From Beverwykella pulmonaria (Eukaryota; Ascomycota; Dothideomycetes; Pleosporales; Melanommataceae), in assembly GCA_001599595.1 (NCBI GenBank), contig BCHH01000007.1:2064719-2128718 (forward strand): a stretch of DNA of 64,000 nt. Direction: 5' to 3'. The position numbers were made by a program, and so were the translations under genes. The stretch's first letter is position 1. Each line of letters starts with the position of its first letter. Below are positions 1-10,711 of this stretch, piece by piece. The notes under the pieces were generated by a model that saw nothing but the letters and a program-made list of their open reading frames with translations, was not told where the DNA came from and made no database searches.

Positions 1-541
1 GATGAGAGGCAGAGGCGCAGGCATGGGCTCTTCAGTGGCTGGTTCTTTAGTCTTGGGTGGTGGGGCGAAGAACCGAAGTGGTATGGCATTGATGTCGGGA
101 ACACGGAAAGGATGAATTAGGCGTATAAGTTGTTGAGAAAGTCAATCATACTTGAAAACTTGGAAAGAACATATATCCTTACAATTATAATACGGTCGGT
201 GATAAGGAGTCGTTCCGCAATATCGGGGAAAGTTTCATGTCAGGGCCGTGCAGTTGGCTACGCGGAAATGGTTAGAAGAGCATAGCTAACTTGAAACATA
301 GAAGGAGCAGTATATTTGCTATCTTTGCGCAGCGTTTCTAACAGGAGAGCACGAGAACTGGGTCTAGTGTTAGGTGCTCTTTCTGCATGCCAAGTCAGCG
401 CTATTGCAGCTGCCTAAGTCTAATAAATTGCTCTGACAGTGGGCTCTGTTGTTGTACAATGCAGCGTGGTATGCGTGACAGAAAGGAAATGTGGGTGATG
501 CAGAGAAACTGTTAGTAAAGTTAATAAAGGGTTGGAAAAAA

Positions 542-672
542 TGTAAGCTGGAGGGCGGAGGAAAAGGTGTCAAGATGTGTCTTGTATGTGAAGTATGCAC
601 AGCTGATATATATATGACGGACTGATTAGTCAGTCGCATATCCACGTGACATTATGGTGTCCTCGGCTTACA
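542..672 (-). mobile_element. Solo LTR of a Copia-type element
   Basis: A 131-bp unit whose ends are inverted copies, TGTAAGC at one end and GCTTACA at the other. It is flanked by a perfect 5-bp direct repeat AAAAA (537-541 and 673-677), the expected Ty1/copia target duplication. It is read on the minus strand. Its body matches the LTR that begins at 9838 on the plus strand over most of its length, including the CACGTGG, ACTAATCAGTCC and CAGCTG blocks. No internal element sequence adjoins it, so it is best explained as a solo LTR left by recombination. The duplication is a homopolymer and is therefore weaker proof than a mixed sequence. Confidence 0.75.
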
Positions 673-677
673 AAAAA

Positions 678-1785
678 GCAGCTTGGGAAAGAGCATACAG
701 ATACGTTAAGCAGTATGGAAATGACAGGGTTAGCAGCCAAACAATAAGTAGAGACCATTGCTAAAACGAGCATTGATGCAGTTCCATCCCAGGCTCTTTC
801 ATCTCCTAGAATGCCGACCGTATACGCATTTGTGAACCGCTCACTGGTGGCAGTGGCAGTGACAGCTCCAAACCCTGTTTGAACGTCCGGAAAGATCAAT
901 TGATGGGTGGTTGTGGTGGAGACCTGTAACACTAATTGATATGCAGATGAGCCGAGGGTTTTGGAGACGTCCATGAAAATCCCGAGGGCTTTTGTTGAAC
1001 AGTAAGTGTAACACAAAATGAAGATAGCATATTCTTTTAGTTGCAGAACAGAACTTTCACCGGATTGCCTTCGAACAGAAAATACTGTTACAACTCCTCG
1101 GTCTCGAAGGACCGACGTGGCTATCCATAATTACACCGTAGATCCGTAGGATTTGTATGACCTGTACGGGTCAGTTAAGCTGTACGTAGGTATACCAGTC
1201 GGCTCAGGTGGATTGCTTACAGATCCGTGAACAGGCTTCTATTTGTATGCACTGAGACCACAGTATACAACGTATACGGCTGTTCTATATAGGTTCTTGG
1301 GGTGTGTATACTACCCGAGGATAATACGGTGACTTGTAACAGCCTTCTTCGGAGCCAGTATTTCTGTAATTGAAGTGCCTCAATTGTCGCACCACAAAAG
1401 TGGGTCCTATCGTTGGTAACAGCTCTCCTGCCTTTAACAAACGCCCTCCACAGTGGCAAGAGGTTGGCGGGATGAAGAGGTTATCTAAGGCTATCTAATA
1501 GAACTATGGGTAATGTTATTGGCCTACTTACCTCACCCCACCATTGTCCTTGCGGCACCCACTACCAGCAGGTTCAACGATCAAAATGCTAAACGATTTT
1601 AATTAATCCTATTTTACACCCCCATAACGCGATAAATAAACACCAGGAACAGGAGCAACAGATTGCGTTTGCCATGAAGCACATGTCTACAATAACAAGC
1701 TACAATCTATCAGCAGTAGCGAGTCTGTATTGATTGAAGACTTTTAGAAGTTCCCGTTCTAATATACGGGCGCCGAATCGTGCTC
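678..1785. other. Unassigned stretch
   Basis: No gene is recognised here. A 128-codon minus-strand open frame (630-1016) contains a Thr-rich, moderately hydrophobic run and is cut at its 3' side by the solo LTR, but it matches no family I know. The remaining frames are short. Confidence 0.4.
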
Positions 1786-2779
1786 TTAGTCAGAGCAAAG
1801 ATCCGTGGTATCAAACCCCTTAAGGTCATCATCCCCCTCAATCTCCCAACCCAATCCCTCTATGAATTCCACCACTGCAGCCTTCACCTCTTCCGCACTG
1901 TCATACTCACCCTCCAAACATTTGCATACTATCTTCCCCATCAACTCATCCTCCAACAGCGGCCACTCCTTTCGAGAAATCAAAGCCGCAATCTCTTGCC
2001 AAGACTGTAGCCCCGATCGGCTCGCGGGCCAAAAACCCGTCATGAGCTCATACACCGTACACCCATACAAAAACAAATCAGTCTGCTTCGTCGGATTGCG
2101 CTGGTGCTCAAGGGGATGGAACAGCTCTCCACTTGTCCGGTCACCATGGCAGACTTGGCTCCAACGCTCCTTGTAGTTGAAACCAGCGTGGAGGAAACCA
2201 ACGAGCGATAGGGACAGATGTGGGTCTGAGGAGAGCCAGCATTGCATCAGATTGAGGTCGCCAAAGATAACATCATGGGAGTGGACAAAGATTAGACCTG
2301 AGATGAGGTGCAGTGCCCACTGGTAGGCGAGTGGTCGGTATGATGGAAGAATGTGGCTGGTTGGTGCGTCTAATGGGGCACTGTACATGGCAGCTCTGTG
2401 CTGCGTGATGAAGCTGGTCAAGGGTGGACCTGAGGGCTTGGCGAGCACAGGCAGTGCGGTCCATGGATCGCGGCGCTTGAATCTGTTAATTTTAGTTGAT
2501 AAGACAAAATTTAACAGGTTGTTGAAGATATGAAACTTACGGTACGATGTGTGGGTGATTTTCTCCAATTTGCTCGTAGACTACCGTTGTTTTGAAGCTG
2601 TGACGGTAACCGTCGTTCCCGCCACACACTCGCTTGTCGCGTGAGTGCCCCTGCACCTTGACCGCTGTTCCGCGCCTTGACCATGCGGCCATGCCCCTGC
2701 GCCTTGACCATGCCCCTGCGCCTTGACCATGCCCCTGCGCCTTGACCACATCCCTGAGTATATAGCCGAGACACCCCAT
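1786..2779 (-). CDS. Fungal protein-kinase-like protein, probably a pseudokinase
   Basis: Two exons are supported: 2541-2779 and 1786-2482, joined by a clean GTAAGT...AACAG intron in phase, giving 311 codons from the ATG at 2779. The N-lobe end reads VVYEQIGENHPHIVP. The C-lobe has WALHLISGLIFVHSHDV followed by FGDLNLMQCWL, then LSLVGFLHAGF and QTDLFLYGCTVYELMTGFWP. The HRD-loop aspartate (GDL) remains, but the usual metal-binding Asn of the catalytic loop and the DFG aspartate are replaced, by the QCW and VGF segments. A catalytically dead kinase fold is therefore likely. The start is uncertain: the first codons run through a 19-bp minisatellite, and an alternative first exon could lie at 2862-3125. 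The glycine loop and the beta-3 lysine are not visible. Confidence 0.6.
2643..2747. repeat. 19-bp minisatellite
   Basis: Three perfect head-to-tail copies of ATGCCCCTGCGCCTTGACC occupy 2691-2747, with diverged partial copies upstream from 2643. The period is not a multiple of three, so changes in copy number would shift the frame of the kinase-like gene in which it lies. Confidence 0.85.
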
Positions 2780-3125
2780 CGTTTCTTTGTTCTCCAGCTT
2801 TCCTCTTCGACAATCACGATAGTCGTACGTAGTCTGTCAATCTAGAGAATCTGGTGTTTGTTCATCTCGCGTTCCCTTGTGACACTGCGCTCTCGTGACA
2901 GAAGCATAGATCCGCAGCATACTCATCCCGCCAGCGTGCCTCCATTGAGTCATCGGGTTCGTGGATGTACTCACCTGGCACGAGGATGACCGAGTCATCT
3001 TCGATCTGCGTGGCCTCAACGAGGCCTAAATCCGCGCGGAAACCCGGCTGATGCAGGCCAATAGGTTCTGGTCGTTCGCCTGTGGCGGACGGCTTAAGTT
3101 TAATGCAAAATGCTGCTCTTGCCAT

Positions 3126-3801
3126 GATTCAACGTGTGTTAGGGGTTGCTTGCTCTGACCAGAGTGTACAACGGAGGGGCTGGAGGAGGCGCGTAAAATC
3201 CTGGGAAAAGTTAAATATTCTAGATTACGTAATGTGCCGTTTAAATGCTTAATATACAGTACGCTATCGTTACCGTAGATATCAATATTAGCCAAGCGTT
3301 TTCATATAACAACCGGTTGGTTAGCAGCCTTCTCAGATAGTGCTGTAGCATACATGGTACACTGCTGGGTACACATTTCGTCTACGGACTTAATTCACGT
3401 ATTGTAATAACCTGCCTAGAGCAAAAGCCTAGATAAGTCACACTATCAAGATTACAGAACAGAGACAAGTAATTTACGTATACATCAAGGTAGGCTCCAA
3501 GCTCTCGTCGACTTGGACACGTACCTAGGTATATCTACAAAATATCTAAGGGAAAATCTGATCGTTCATGTACCAGCTAACCAGGCCAACAACAACGTAA
3601 CTACCTATCTCATAAAAGCCCTAATTTACTGCGGGAACGTATTGGATTTTGATTGCGGCAAAGGCATCCTCTTCACCGGTCAAACGTCAAACTATGTGCT
3701 CGTAACTTGGCATCATCTAAGCCCCCTTGTAGCTGCTGGGCATGCAAACCCTGCTGGTTGTTGCTCGCCGACGAGACAAGCCGTGTAAACTCAACTCACG
3801 T
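3126..3801. other. Intergenic, nothing recognised
   Basis: AT-rich spacer between the kinase-like gene and the glutathione transferase. No open frame resembles a known protein. Confidence 0.5.
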
Positions 3802-4742
3802 TCACCCGTTGATCTTTGAGGTGATCTCTTCAACACTGACGTCAGTGGGCATAGCATCAGCCCCCAAGCCCTCCGAGTCCATCATCTTCTGCCTGATAGC
3901 CAGGATCTTCTTGACCGAATCGCGGGCTGCCATCCTCTCGTGCCAGGCTGTAACATTCTTGAACTTCGCAATGGGATTCTGCTCCGGAGGGTACGTGATC
4001 GCGAGGATGATGTGCCACATGAAGTATGAGAGATCGGCGTAGGTGCACTTGTCGCCGACGAGCCAGTCCTTGCCTTCTAGAGCAGCGTCGCAAACTCCGA
4101 GGATGCGATCTGCGTGCTTCTCGTAGCGTTCGATGACGGATGGAACCTTCTCTGGGTGGAACATGCGGAACCTAGAAATCATCAATATCAACGTGAGAAA
4201 TGTGCGGAACCGCATCGTGGAAAACTTACCAGCCAACCTGGCCGAAGAATGGTCCCTGCTGGCTCATCTGGTACATGATCCACTGATAGAGAAGGGCCTT
4301 TTCGGGTAGTGTAGTGTAGGTGAGTTTCTTCTCGGTGTCGTATTGGTCGATGAGGTAGAGAATGATGGCACCAGACTCCCAGATCTGGACATCGGTGTTT
4401 GGATCGAACATGACTGTGAAGGTCAGCAACATTTTGCGATTCGTGTCTGCCATGCCATACCTGGAACTTTGCCATTTGGGTTCACATTCTTGAATTCATC
4501 GGCAATCAGTTGCTCCCATGACAGCAGCTCGAGCTGATACTCAAGGCCAAGCTCTTCGAGAATGATGACGGGCTATGGAGGAGAGTCAGCATTGGGTGAG
4601 GGTGTGTGTGTGAAGAGGTGACTTCACCTTCCATGGGTTCGGGCCAGCAGCTGTAAACAAAGATTAGTGGAGATTTTGGGGGAGAAAGCACAATTGGGCT
4701 CGACATACAGGCTACCCAGATTTTGATAGGTTTTAGAGTCAT
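3802..4742 (-). CDS. Glutathione S-transferase, Ure2-like
   Basis: Five exons (4709-4742, 4628-4650, 4461-4572, 4230-4413, 3802-4171) splice in frame to 240 residues. The thioredoxin-like N-terminal domain shows SAGPNPWK near residue 12, the region holding the catalytic Ser/Asn of fungal Ure2-type enzymes, then the cis-proline KVPV turn and the glutathione-contacting WESGAIILYL motif. The all-helical C-terminal domain follows, with GKDWLVGDKCTYADLSYF as the N-capping helix signature. The second exon is only 23 nt. Expected role: cytosolic conjugation or reduction of electrophiles and peroxides with glutathione. The length is normal and no frame damage is seen. Confidence 0.93.
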
Positions 4743-5591
4743 TGTGTCTGATGTTGTGGTCGTTTTCTGTCGTGTCGGTGTGTGTTTGGTAAGGGTGGAT
4801 GAGAAAGGAGGGGTTGAAGAGCTTTGGGGGCGGGGTGGAGGGGGAAAGTATATAAAGAGGCAATCACTGTTTATGCAGGAACGCCGATCACGTGGTGCAG
4901 GTGAGTACCTCTTCTACTGGATCGACCTCCCTGCAACTTGGCCATTCCACCAAGGCTGCCTTGCTCCCTTGTTTAAAGCGGAACCATATTGAAGCAGTAG
5001 ATATTAACGGTGAATTGATGCAAAAAAATCAGGCAAACGCTCGGCTCACTGCTGTGCCTTGTGCTGTGCCACCGCAACCCTCTCCAACTGGTCACTTGCA
5101 GTTGCTTGCCTGCGTAGTAACGCTAGTCCCGATTGGGCAGAATCCAAACTGGTCGTCCGCCTGATCAATTCATGGCTTCTAAATCCACCTATTCAAATTA
5201 CACCAGTTGCATTGATAACCAACCTGCCTAATCGAGCCTAGTTGCGAATCCATCCAACTGCATCCTACGCCGCAATTGCCGTGCCGTAGCCATGCTCCTA
5301 GCCAGCTGTAAGGTACCTATTGTTCTCATCATTCCATAATTTCACACATGCAATTGAAAACAGGAAACTAAGTCTCTCTAGAACTTTATTACATAAAAAA
5401 AGGATGCCTTAAGTACAGGCGTGGTATATTTTAAAGACAGAAACGTGGTACATGTGATGGTAAAGGCAGACAAACACCAGCTACCCATCAATTTCTCAGC
5501 CACCAACAACTGTGCCCACCTCCTCAGAAGCTCACCATAGATATACCTGATTTTCTATGGTTCACTGCGGCACTACTTTCCACTTGGCCGT
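4743..5591. other. Intergenic spacer
   Basis: Promoter side of the glutathione transferase, followed by sequence with no recognisable gene or repeat. Confidence 0.5.
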
Positions 5592-7431
5592 CTACACGCG
5601 GCCGAGCTCAACATCATGGTGCAATCGTGTCGTCGACCCATTGTCATTCGATGTCCTCTTACCAGAAGGCGTACCCGAGGAACTGTACCCATTGTCCACC
5701 TTGAGATCTCCACGGGAAGACATATGCGAGAAGCGGAAGAGACTTCCAAGTGTGGAAAACCACGGCTTGATGAGACTCATGGCCACTCGCGACGAGTGGT
5801 CTGAGCATGGGCAGAGAACAAGCGACAACGGAAACATTGGGCTTGGCTTCGGCCTAGATCATCATTGTCGTGAGCGTGGCGTATAAGTTGGGGTTTTCAG
5901 ATACGGCGTGGAGCGACTGGTAGAGGAGCGCCAGGCGCACTGCGCCGCAGACGCAGCACAGAGCACCAAGCCAGAAAATAAAGACTACGGCAATCTTTCG
6001 GGCAAATGGCATGTGTAGGGTGCGAATGACGAAGACTGGCATGGAAAGAATGATGACATCGAAGCCTAGACTCATTCCTGCCACGGTCAAGGAGTAAGTT
6101 GTTTCGTCAATGTTGTATGTGTTCTCAGGATCGGTCCAGATGCCACTGATGGGAGTCGTTTTGAAGATAGAGACAATAAAGATGGCGATTGTCCAGGCTG
6201 TGATGATGACAATCATGCCCCAGGCAACTTTGCGCCATGTTGAAATCGCAAATAGGCGATGATAGAAGAACAGGACACAGATCTTTGTGCTGCCGAGAAC
6301 AACCGTGAAAGGGATCTCGTTGGCCCAGAAGAACTTTCGAGTTTGTCAGCATATTAGTCTTGCATCCTTCACTAAGTTGCTTACCTTGTAGGTATCCAGT
6401 GTTGCTGTTCGAGGGTCCTCGCGAATGCGGTTTACAGAGAAGATATCAATCAAATCAATCAAGTGGAGCTCTCAGAATTGAATTGATTGGGTTCTGGGGC
6501 CGTCGTAAGTTGATTTGATTGATCTATCCAACTATTTTGAGACCGTAAATTGCAAAATTGATTCGAAACTTGATCAATTGGGTATATTTTGAGTATATGG
6601 TATCAAAGCACGTGTGTGGTAGTGCAAAGCTGGCAGTGGCAGGGAACAGAACGAAAAGTGAATCAGGGTGAATATAGAGATAAGAGACGAATCCCTGAGG
6701 ATACTCGGAGGATTTGGAGAGAGCTATATGGTATATCACGTGACTTGTAGACACGACCTCCAAGAGTACGTCACATGACCTATAAATCATGGCCCGATAG
6801 ACCTCCAAAGATACGTCACGTAACCTCTAGACTCCAAGTGTACATCACGTGACTCATAGACACACAGCCTAATAGGCCTCCGAGCCCGCAGGGGAGCATT
6901 GACGCGAAGTCGTAATTCCGGGCCGATATCGTCAAAATACAACACCAAAAATATCCCTGCTCAGACGCTCCCACACACAAATCTATAGCCTCACAAAATA
7001 TCATCAAGTGGATCAATCAAATCAATCAATTTGGATGTCAGAACTTGATTTGATTGCAAAAAATGATGAGAGGAACTTGACTTGATTGATTTGTTACCTA
7101 ATCAATTGATCAATCAAGTGCTTGCAAGCGAGTTGATTGATAGCTTCTCTGGCGGTTTATGCCAATCTGAGACGCAAACGCCCACATGTTAACTCCTAAG
7201 GCCCAGCATAGTACCTGTTAGTCATCATGTCAGTAACCGTAGTACACGTCCAGCTAGAATATAACTTACTAGAGACGCGAATCCTGTCCAGTCATCTGCA
7301 CCCAACTTCTGTCGCGATGTGTGTCGAACATAGAATCGAGCCGCGACAAAGAGCGTAGAAATAACAGGTAACACCACCGAGACCACGACCAGATCCCTGG
7401 AAAACAAAGAAAACGTTGGATCGGGCACCAT
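5592..7431 (-). pseudogene. Pth11-like rhodopsin-domain membrane protein, disrupted
   Basis: Starting at 7431, the first exon encodes an N-terminal transmembrane helix and the family signature ARFYVRHT...LGADDWTGFASL. After an intron the frame continues to 7160, where a 717-bp mobile element interrupts it. On the other side the frame resumes with helices and motifs such as FFWANEIPFTVVLGSTKIC and KTTPISGIW. Treating the element plus one target duplication as absent rejoins the frame exactly across the junction; with it present a stop occurs within the element. Further damage: an in-frame TAG near 5854 where the family has Trp (after LTTMMI), followed by a recognisable tail (VACSLPMLRPLV) and a frameshift. 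Intact relatives are seven-helix GPCR-like plasma membrane proteins of filamentous fungi. I infer that this copy is non-functional. Confidence 0.85.
6435..7151. mobile_element. Non-autonomous hAT-like element (MITE)
   Basis: A 717-bp insert with about 21-bp terminal inverted repeats, CAGAGAAG(A/C)TATCAATCAA, flanked by a perfect 8-bp duplication GCGGTTTA (6427-6434 and 7152-7159). The 8-bp duplication and a CAG-type terminus fit the hAT superfamily. Both subterminal regions carry many TCAATCA/TGATTGA heptamers, as transposase-binding subterminal repeats do in hAT elements. No transposase frame is present. The interior (about 6735-6882) holds four imperfect repeats centred on TCACGTGAC. Confidence 0.88.
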
Positions 7432-9289
7432 GACTGCGATCTCGAATACAGATTCCTGAAAAAATAGCCAATGATGCTCTGGCGACTCCTATGCGAACAC
7501 TACCAGCAACTCACTTGGCAAAACTTGAGTAATGAAGGAGAATGAAAGATTACGGCGCTCCCATCATAAGCCTCACCAACAGCTAGTACTTATCAGTCTT
7601 CTCTCGACTGGTGGCAAGTTGTGTAACGTGAAGGAACTGTTGGTATTACAGTGGATTGCACGGTATATAACAATGACTCAGAAGGAGGACTGGGTGGATT
7701 AAGCGAGCGATCCGCACAGGCATAAATATACGGCCCCGGCAATTTAGAAGGAGGACACACCCGAGAATCAAAACCTACAATTGGCAAGCTAGCAGAGGAC
7801 TTCGACGTCGCTGCTAGCCCTTGCTACGTAGAAGATTCGTGGTCACAAGCAATCCATACTCTTTCTACCGTACCCTGCGCTCTTGCACCGCCGTGGACTA
7901 GCGTTCTGCGAAACCCACGGGCAGTCGATTAACAGCGTCTATAGGACCTTCCCATTTCACGGGCGGGTATACCGACAGGAACCCTACTAAAGATACTTGC
8001 AACAGCATTAGAGCAAACCCAACAATGTCCTATGTCCCTACTAAACATTTGTAGCACAGAATCTAAGGAAATTTAAGCAAGGTGAAGAATCCCTACTGCA
8101 GGCAATTATTAAACATTAGGTGAGTGAAAGACAATATCACGTTTTAGCGTGCTAGACGCTTGCAATTACACTATAGCGCTGCAGCAAATTTAATTAATCT
8201 TCTTCTACCACTAAAATTACTGTTACTACAACTATCCTTATTATTCCCTGTGTGACTATAACCTTGCTCTAAAGTGTAGAAGCTACGCACGTTATATTGA
8301 AAATAAGTCTACTACAATTTAAGGCCGCCAACTTTACCAAGGCGCAAGTGGCCCAGCTCTCCAACAAGAAGCAAATTAAGCTATATAGGAGCCTTATTTG
8401 TAACATCTTTAAAGGCCACTAATTTAAAGAGGAAGTTGCACAACTCTACACCAAACCTGCAGAAGACAAGTTAATAAAGCAACATGCAAAAGGTTTATAG
8501 AGCAGACGTCCACCTAGTACAACATGCAAAAAGCCACGCACAAAGACAAGGCAGACTAAGTTAAGCACAACTAGGACAACAAACGCACGGCAATGCAAGA
8601 AGTGCTTGGGTGATGGCAACACGTTGTACAGCTGCTAACAGATACACTTACCTTTCCAAAAAGCAACACTAGTCTAGGAACTAATTTCCTAAAGGTGTAC
8701 AGTAGTAAAGTAAGCAAGAAAGCAAGAGATGCAAAAGTTAAGATAGAGCATGTCACGGTATATATGTTATTCTATACGCACCTCACCCTATTGGGTTCAC
8801 TACACCTTTTTAGATAGCGCTGGTCGAGTGTATAGAGCTTGCTCAACTATTATAGAGACACTAGGCTTGTCAAACTCTAGAGTAGGAAAGATGTCACTAA
8901 CATATAACCAAGACTAACTATTTTGTAGATGCAAATTAGCGTTAATAATGCGCATCCACTACCTGTTTAAACGTCACCTACTCTATCTTAAATAGCTGTG
9001 CCCCTAAGTGTTAAGGATAGATATGCTTGCAACGCGACTGTTAGAGTCAGCAAACAGCCTGCTACACATAGTAATAACACTATTAAAGACCTGTCCACGT
9101 TAACCTCTTCAACCATGCTTAATACATCTACAGCCGTCTAATTAAGTGCTAGTCTAGGACTTGACCCCTTTAACAGACACTTGCCTCCACCGCCGCTGTG
9201 TTACCAAATCAACCACTAAATCTAAACTAATCACTGCATTATTAGCCAGCAATAAATTAATATAGTGGTAGAGACTATTTAAATCCATC
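7432..9289. other. AT-rich, decayed repeat-derived sequence
   Basis: No intact gene. From about 8330 to 8640 a plus-strand frame with several TAA/TAG stops has the lysine-rich composition of a degraded transposon protein and ends with a CKKCLGDG-like cysteine cluster, but I cannot assign it to a superfamily. The base composition and the stops at former CAA/CGA codons suggest repeat-induced point mutation. Confidence 0.45.
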
Positions 9290-9970
9290 AAACTTAAGCC
9301 TAACAATAAGCAACTGCTATACTGCAACAATCAACAGACAATTAGATTGCTAAAGGACGCTTCCCCGCGTCTTAAAACTTAACTACAACACGTTGATATC
9401 CATTATTACTAGCTTTGTCAAGAGGTTCAAAACAATTAAATCAATCTCGCATATATACAGACCAATAGTCAACCAGCTGACGGTCTTATAAAGCTGTTGC
9501 TGAGACAAAGGCATGAACACTAGGTGTCACTTCTTCACTTCAAGGATTTTCCATCATAAATATTTTGTGTATCTCTTTATTTTGTATTTATTTACTGTAC
9601 ATTGCTGTTAATTCTTGTAAATGACTATTACAAACCACCAACCTCCATACAGAACACACGAAGCACAAACATAATCAACCAATCTAGAACTGCACCAATT
9701 GTGGTTGACAGGCCTGCACATAGCGGAACGCCGCACTTTTAGCAGGACAGGCCCACACATTTTGCAGCTCTGTCTAAGAAAGGCAGAGGATGGTCTTTGA
9801 TCGCTCCAGCTTCAAAAGCTCAAAACTAATGGGGGGGTGTAAGCCGGGACACCATAATGTCACGTGGATATGCCACTGACTAATCAGTCCGTCATATATA
9901 TATATCAGCTGTACATACATCACATACAATACACATCTTGACAGAAACCCTTGAAAAACTTCCAGCTCTA
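9290..9970 (+). mobile_element. Copia retrotransposon relic: RNase H end and 3' LTR
   Basis: Between 9290 and 9560 the conceptual translation, interrupted by several stop codons, gives Ty1/copia RNase H landmarks: YCNNQQTIRLL, LQHVDIHYY and SQPADGLIKLL. A polypurine-like tract (about 9828-9837, ending in seven G) precedes the LTR start TGTAAGCCGG at 9838. The LTR extends to about 9970, where its end is diverged (CCAGCTCTAAA instead of CCAGCTTACA). The stops lie where CAA or TGG codons are expected, a RIP-like pattern. The 5' part of the element is not recognisable. Confidence 0.75.
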
Positions 9971-10073
9971 AATACTCTTCTCAACTAGTGCTTTCTATTG
10001 CACCTAATCTTGGCGTGTTGCAGCGTGAATCAGTTGAGTTATTGTCTGTTGAAGTTGGATCAAGCCTTCACAG

Positions 10074-10379
10074 TTGGGCCAGTGCGCAGGTGTCGGAATG
10101 GCTGAGCCTACCTCACCGCCAACCCAATCTATGCTGCTGGAGGGCAAGGTGAAGTGCCTAGTCTCCATTGGGACAGGGTGCCGTCGCTTACGGCGTTCAA
10201 GGACGATGTGTTACATATTGGCGAGACGCTGGTCGCTATTGCAACAGAGACATAACAGACAGCGGAGAGGTTCCGGCCCGAGAGGGCGTTGAGAAGGTTA
10301 AAGAGATGGCGGCAGCGACGCGCAGGTACACAAGCAGATGCAGACGTGTGCAGGCAGCATCGCAGGCAGGGAGTTTTAG
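10074..10379 (+). pseudogene. Patatin-like phospholipase C-terminal relic
   Basis: Just after the Copia LTR, three reading frames together recall the C-terminal part of fungal patatin-like (PNPLA) proteins. KCLVSIGTG is followed after a one-base loss by PSLTAFKDDVLHIGETLV and a TAA stop. A KEMAAATRRY segment and a terminal KQMQTCAGSIAGREF, ending in TAG at 10377, come next. A middle portion is missing. The catalytic Ser and Asp regions would lie upstream and are not present. This is a dead fragment. Confidence 0.65.
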
Positions 10380-10711
10380 TCTTGATGTGTTGATTGTAGT
10401 TCAGAATGTGCAGCTAAAGAGCGTGCTGATAGTGAGCACACCCGTTTCTGAGATCTTACGTGTTTAGGTCGAGATTGCGTCGTGAGTCTTACGTGAAGGA
10501 CAATTAAGTAGGTAGGACGTTGCTTTTCTTCGCGTGCAGCCTGATCTAATTAAGATGTTGTGGCAGCCTGTGGCAATGCTCAACCCAGTCTGCAAGCTAC
10601 TGTCACTTCGCGTTCCATTCAAGACCTAGCATTAACGCAGCGCATCTTCACCCGCACCTAGCCTTGCGTGATCTGCTATACTTAATTTGAGGGCGGACCA
10701 AAAGCATTGGT
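10380..10711. other. Spacer, nothing recognised
   Basis: No coding or repeat feature is seen between the patatin relic and the 3' end of the membrane protein gene. Confidence 0.4.
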
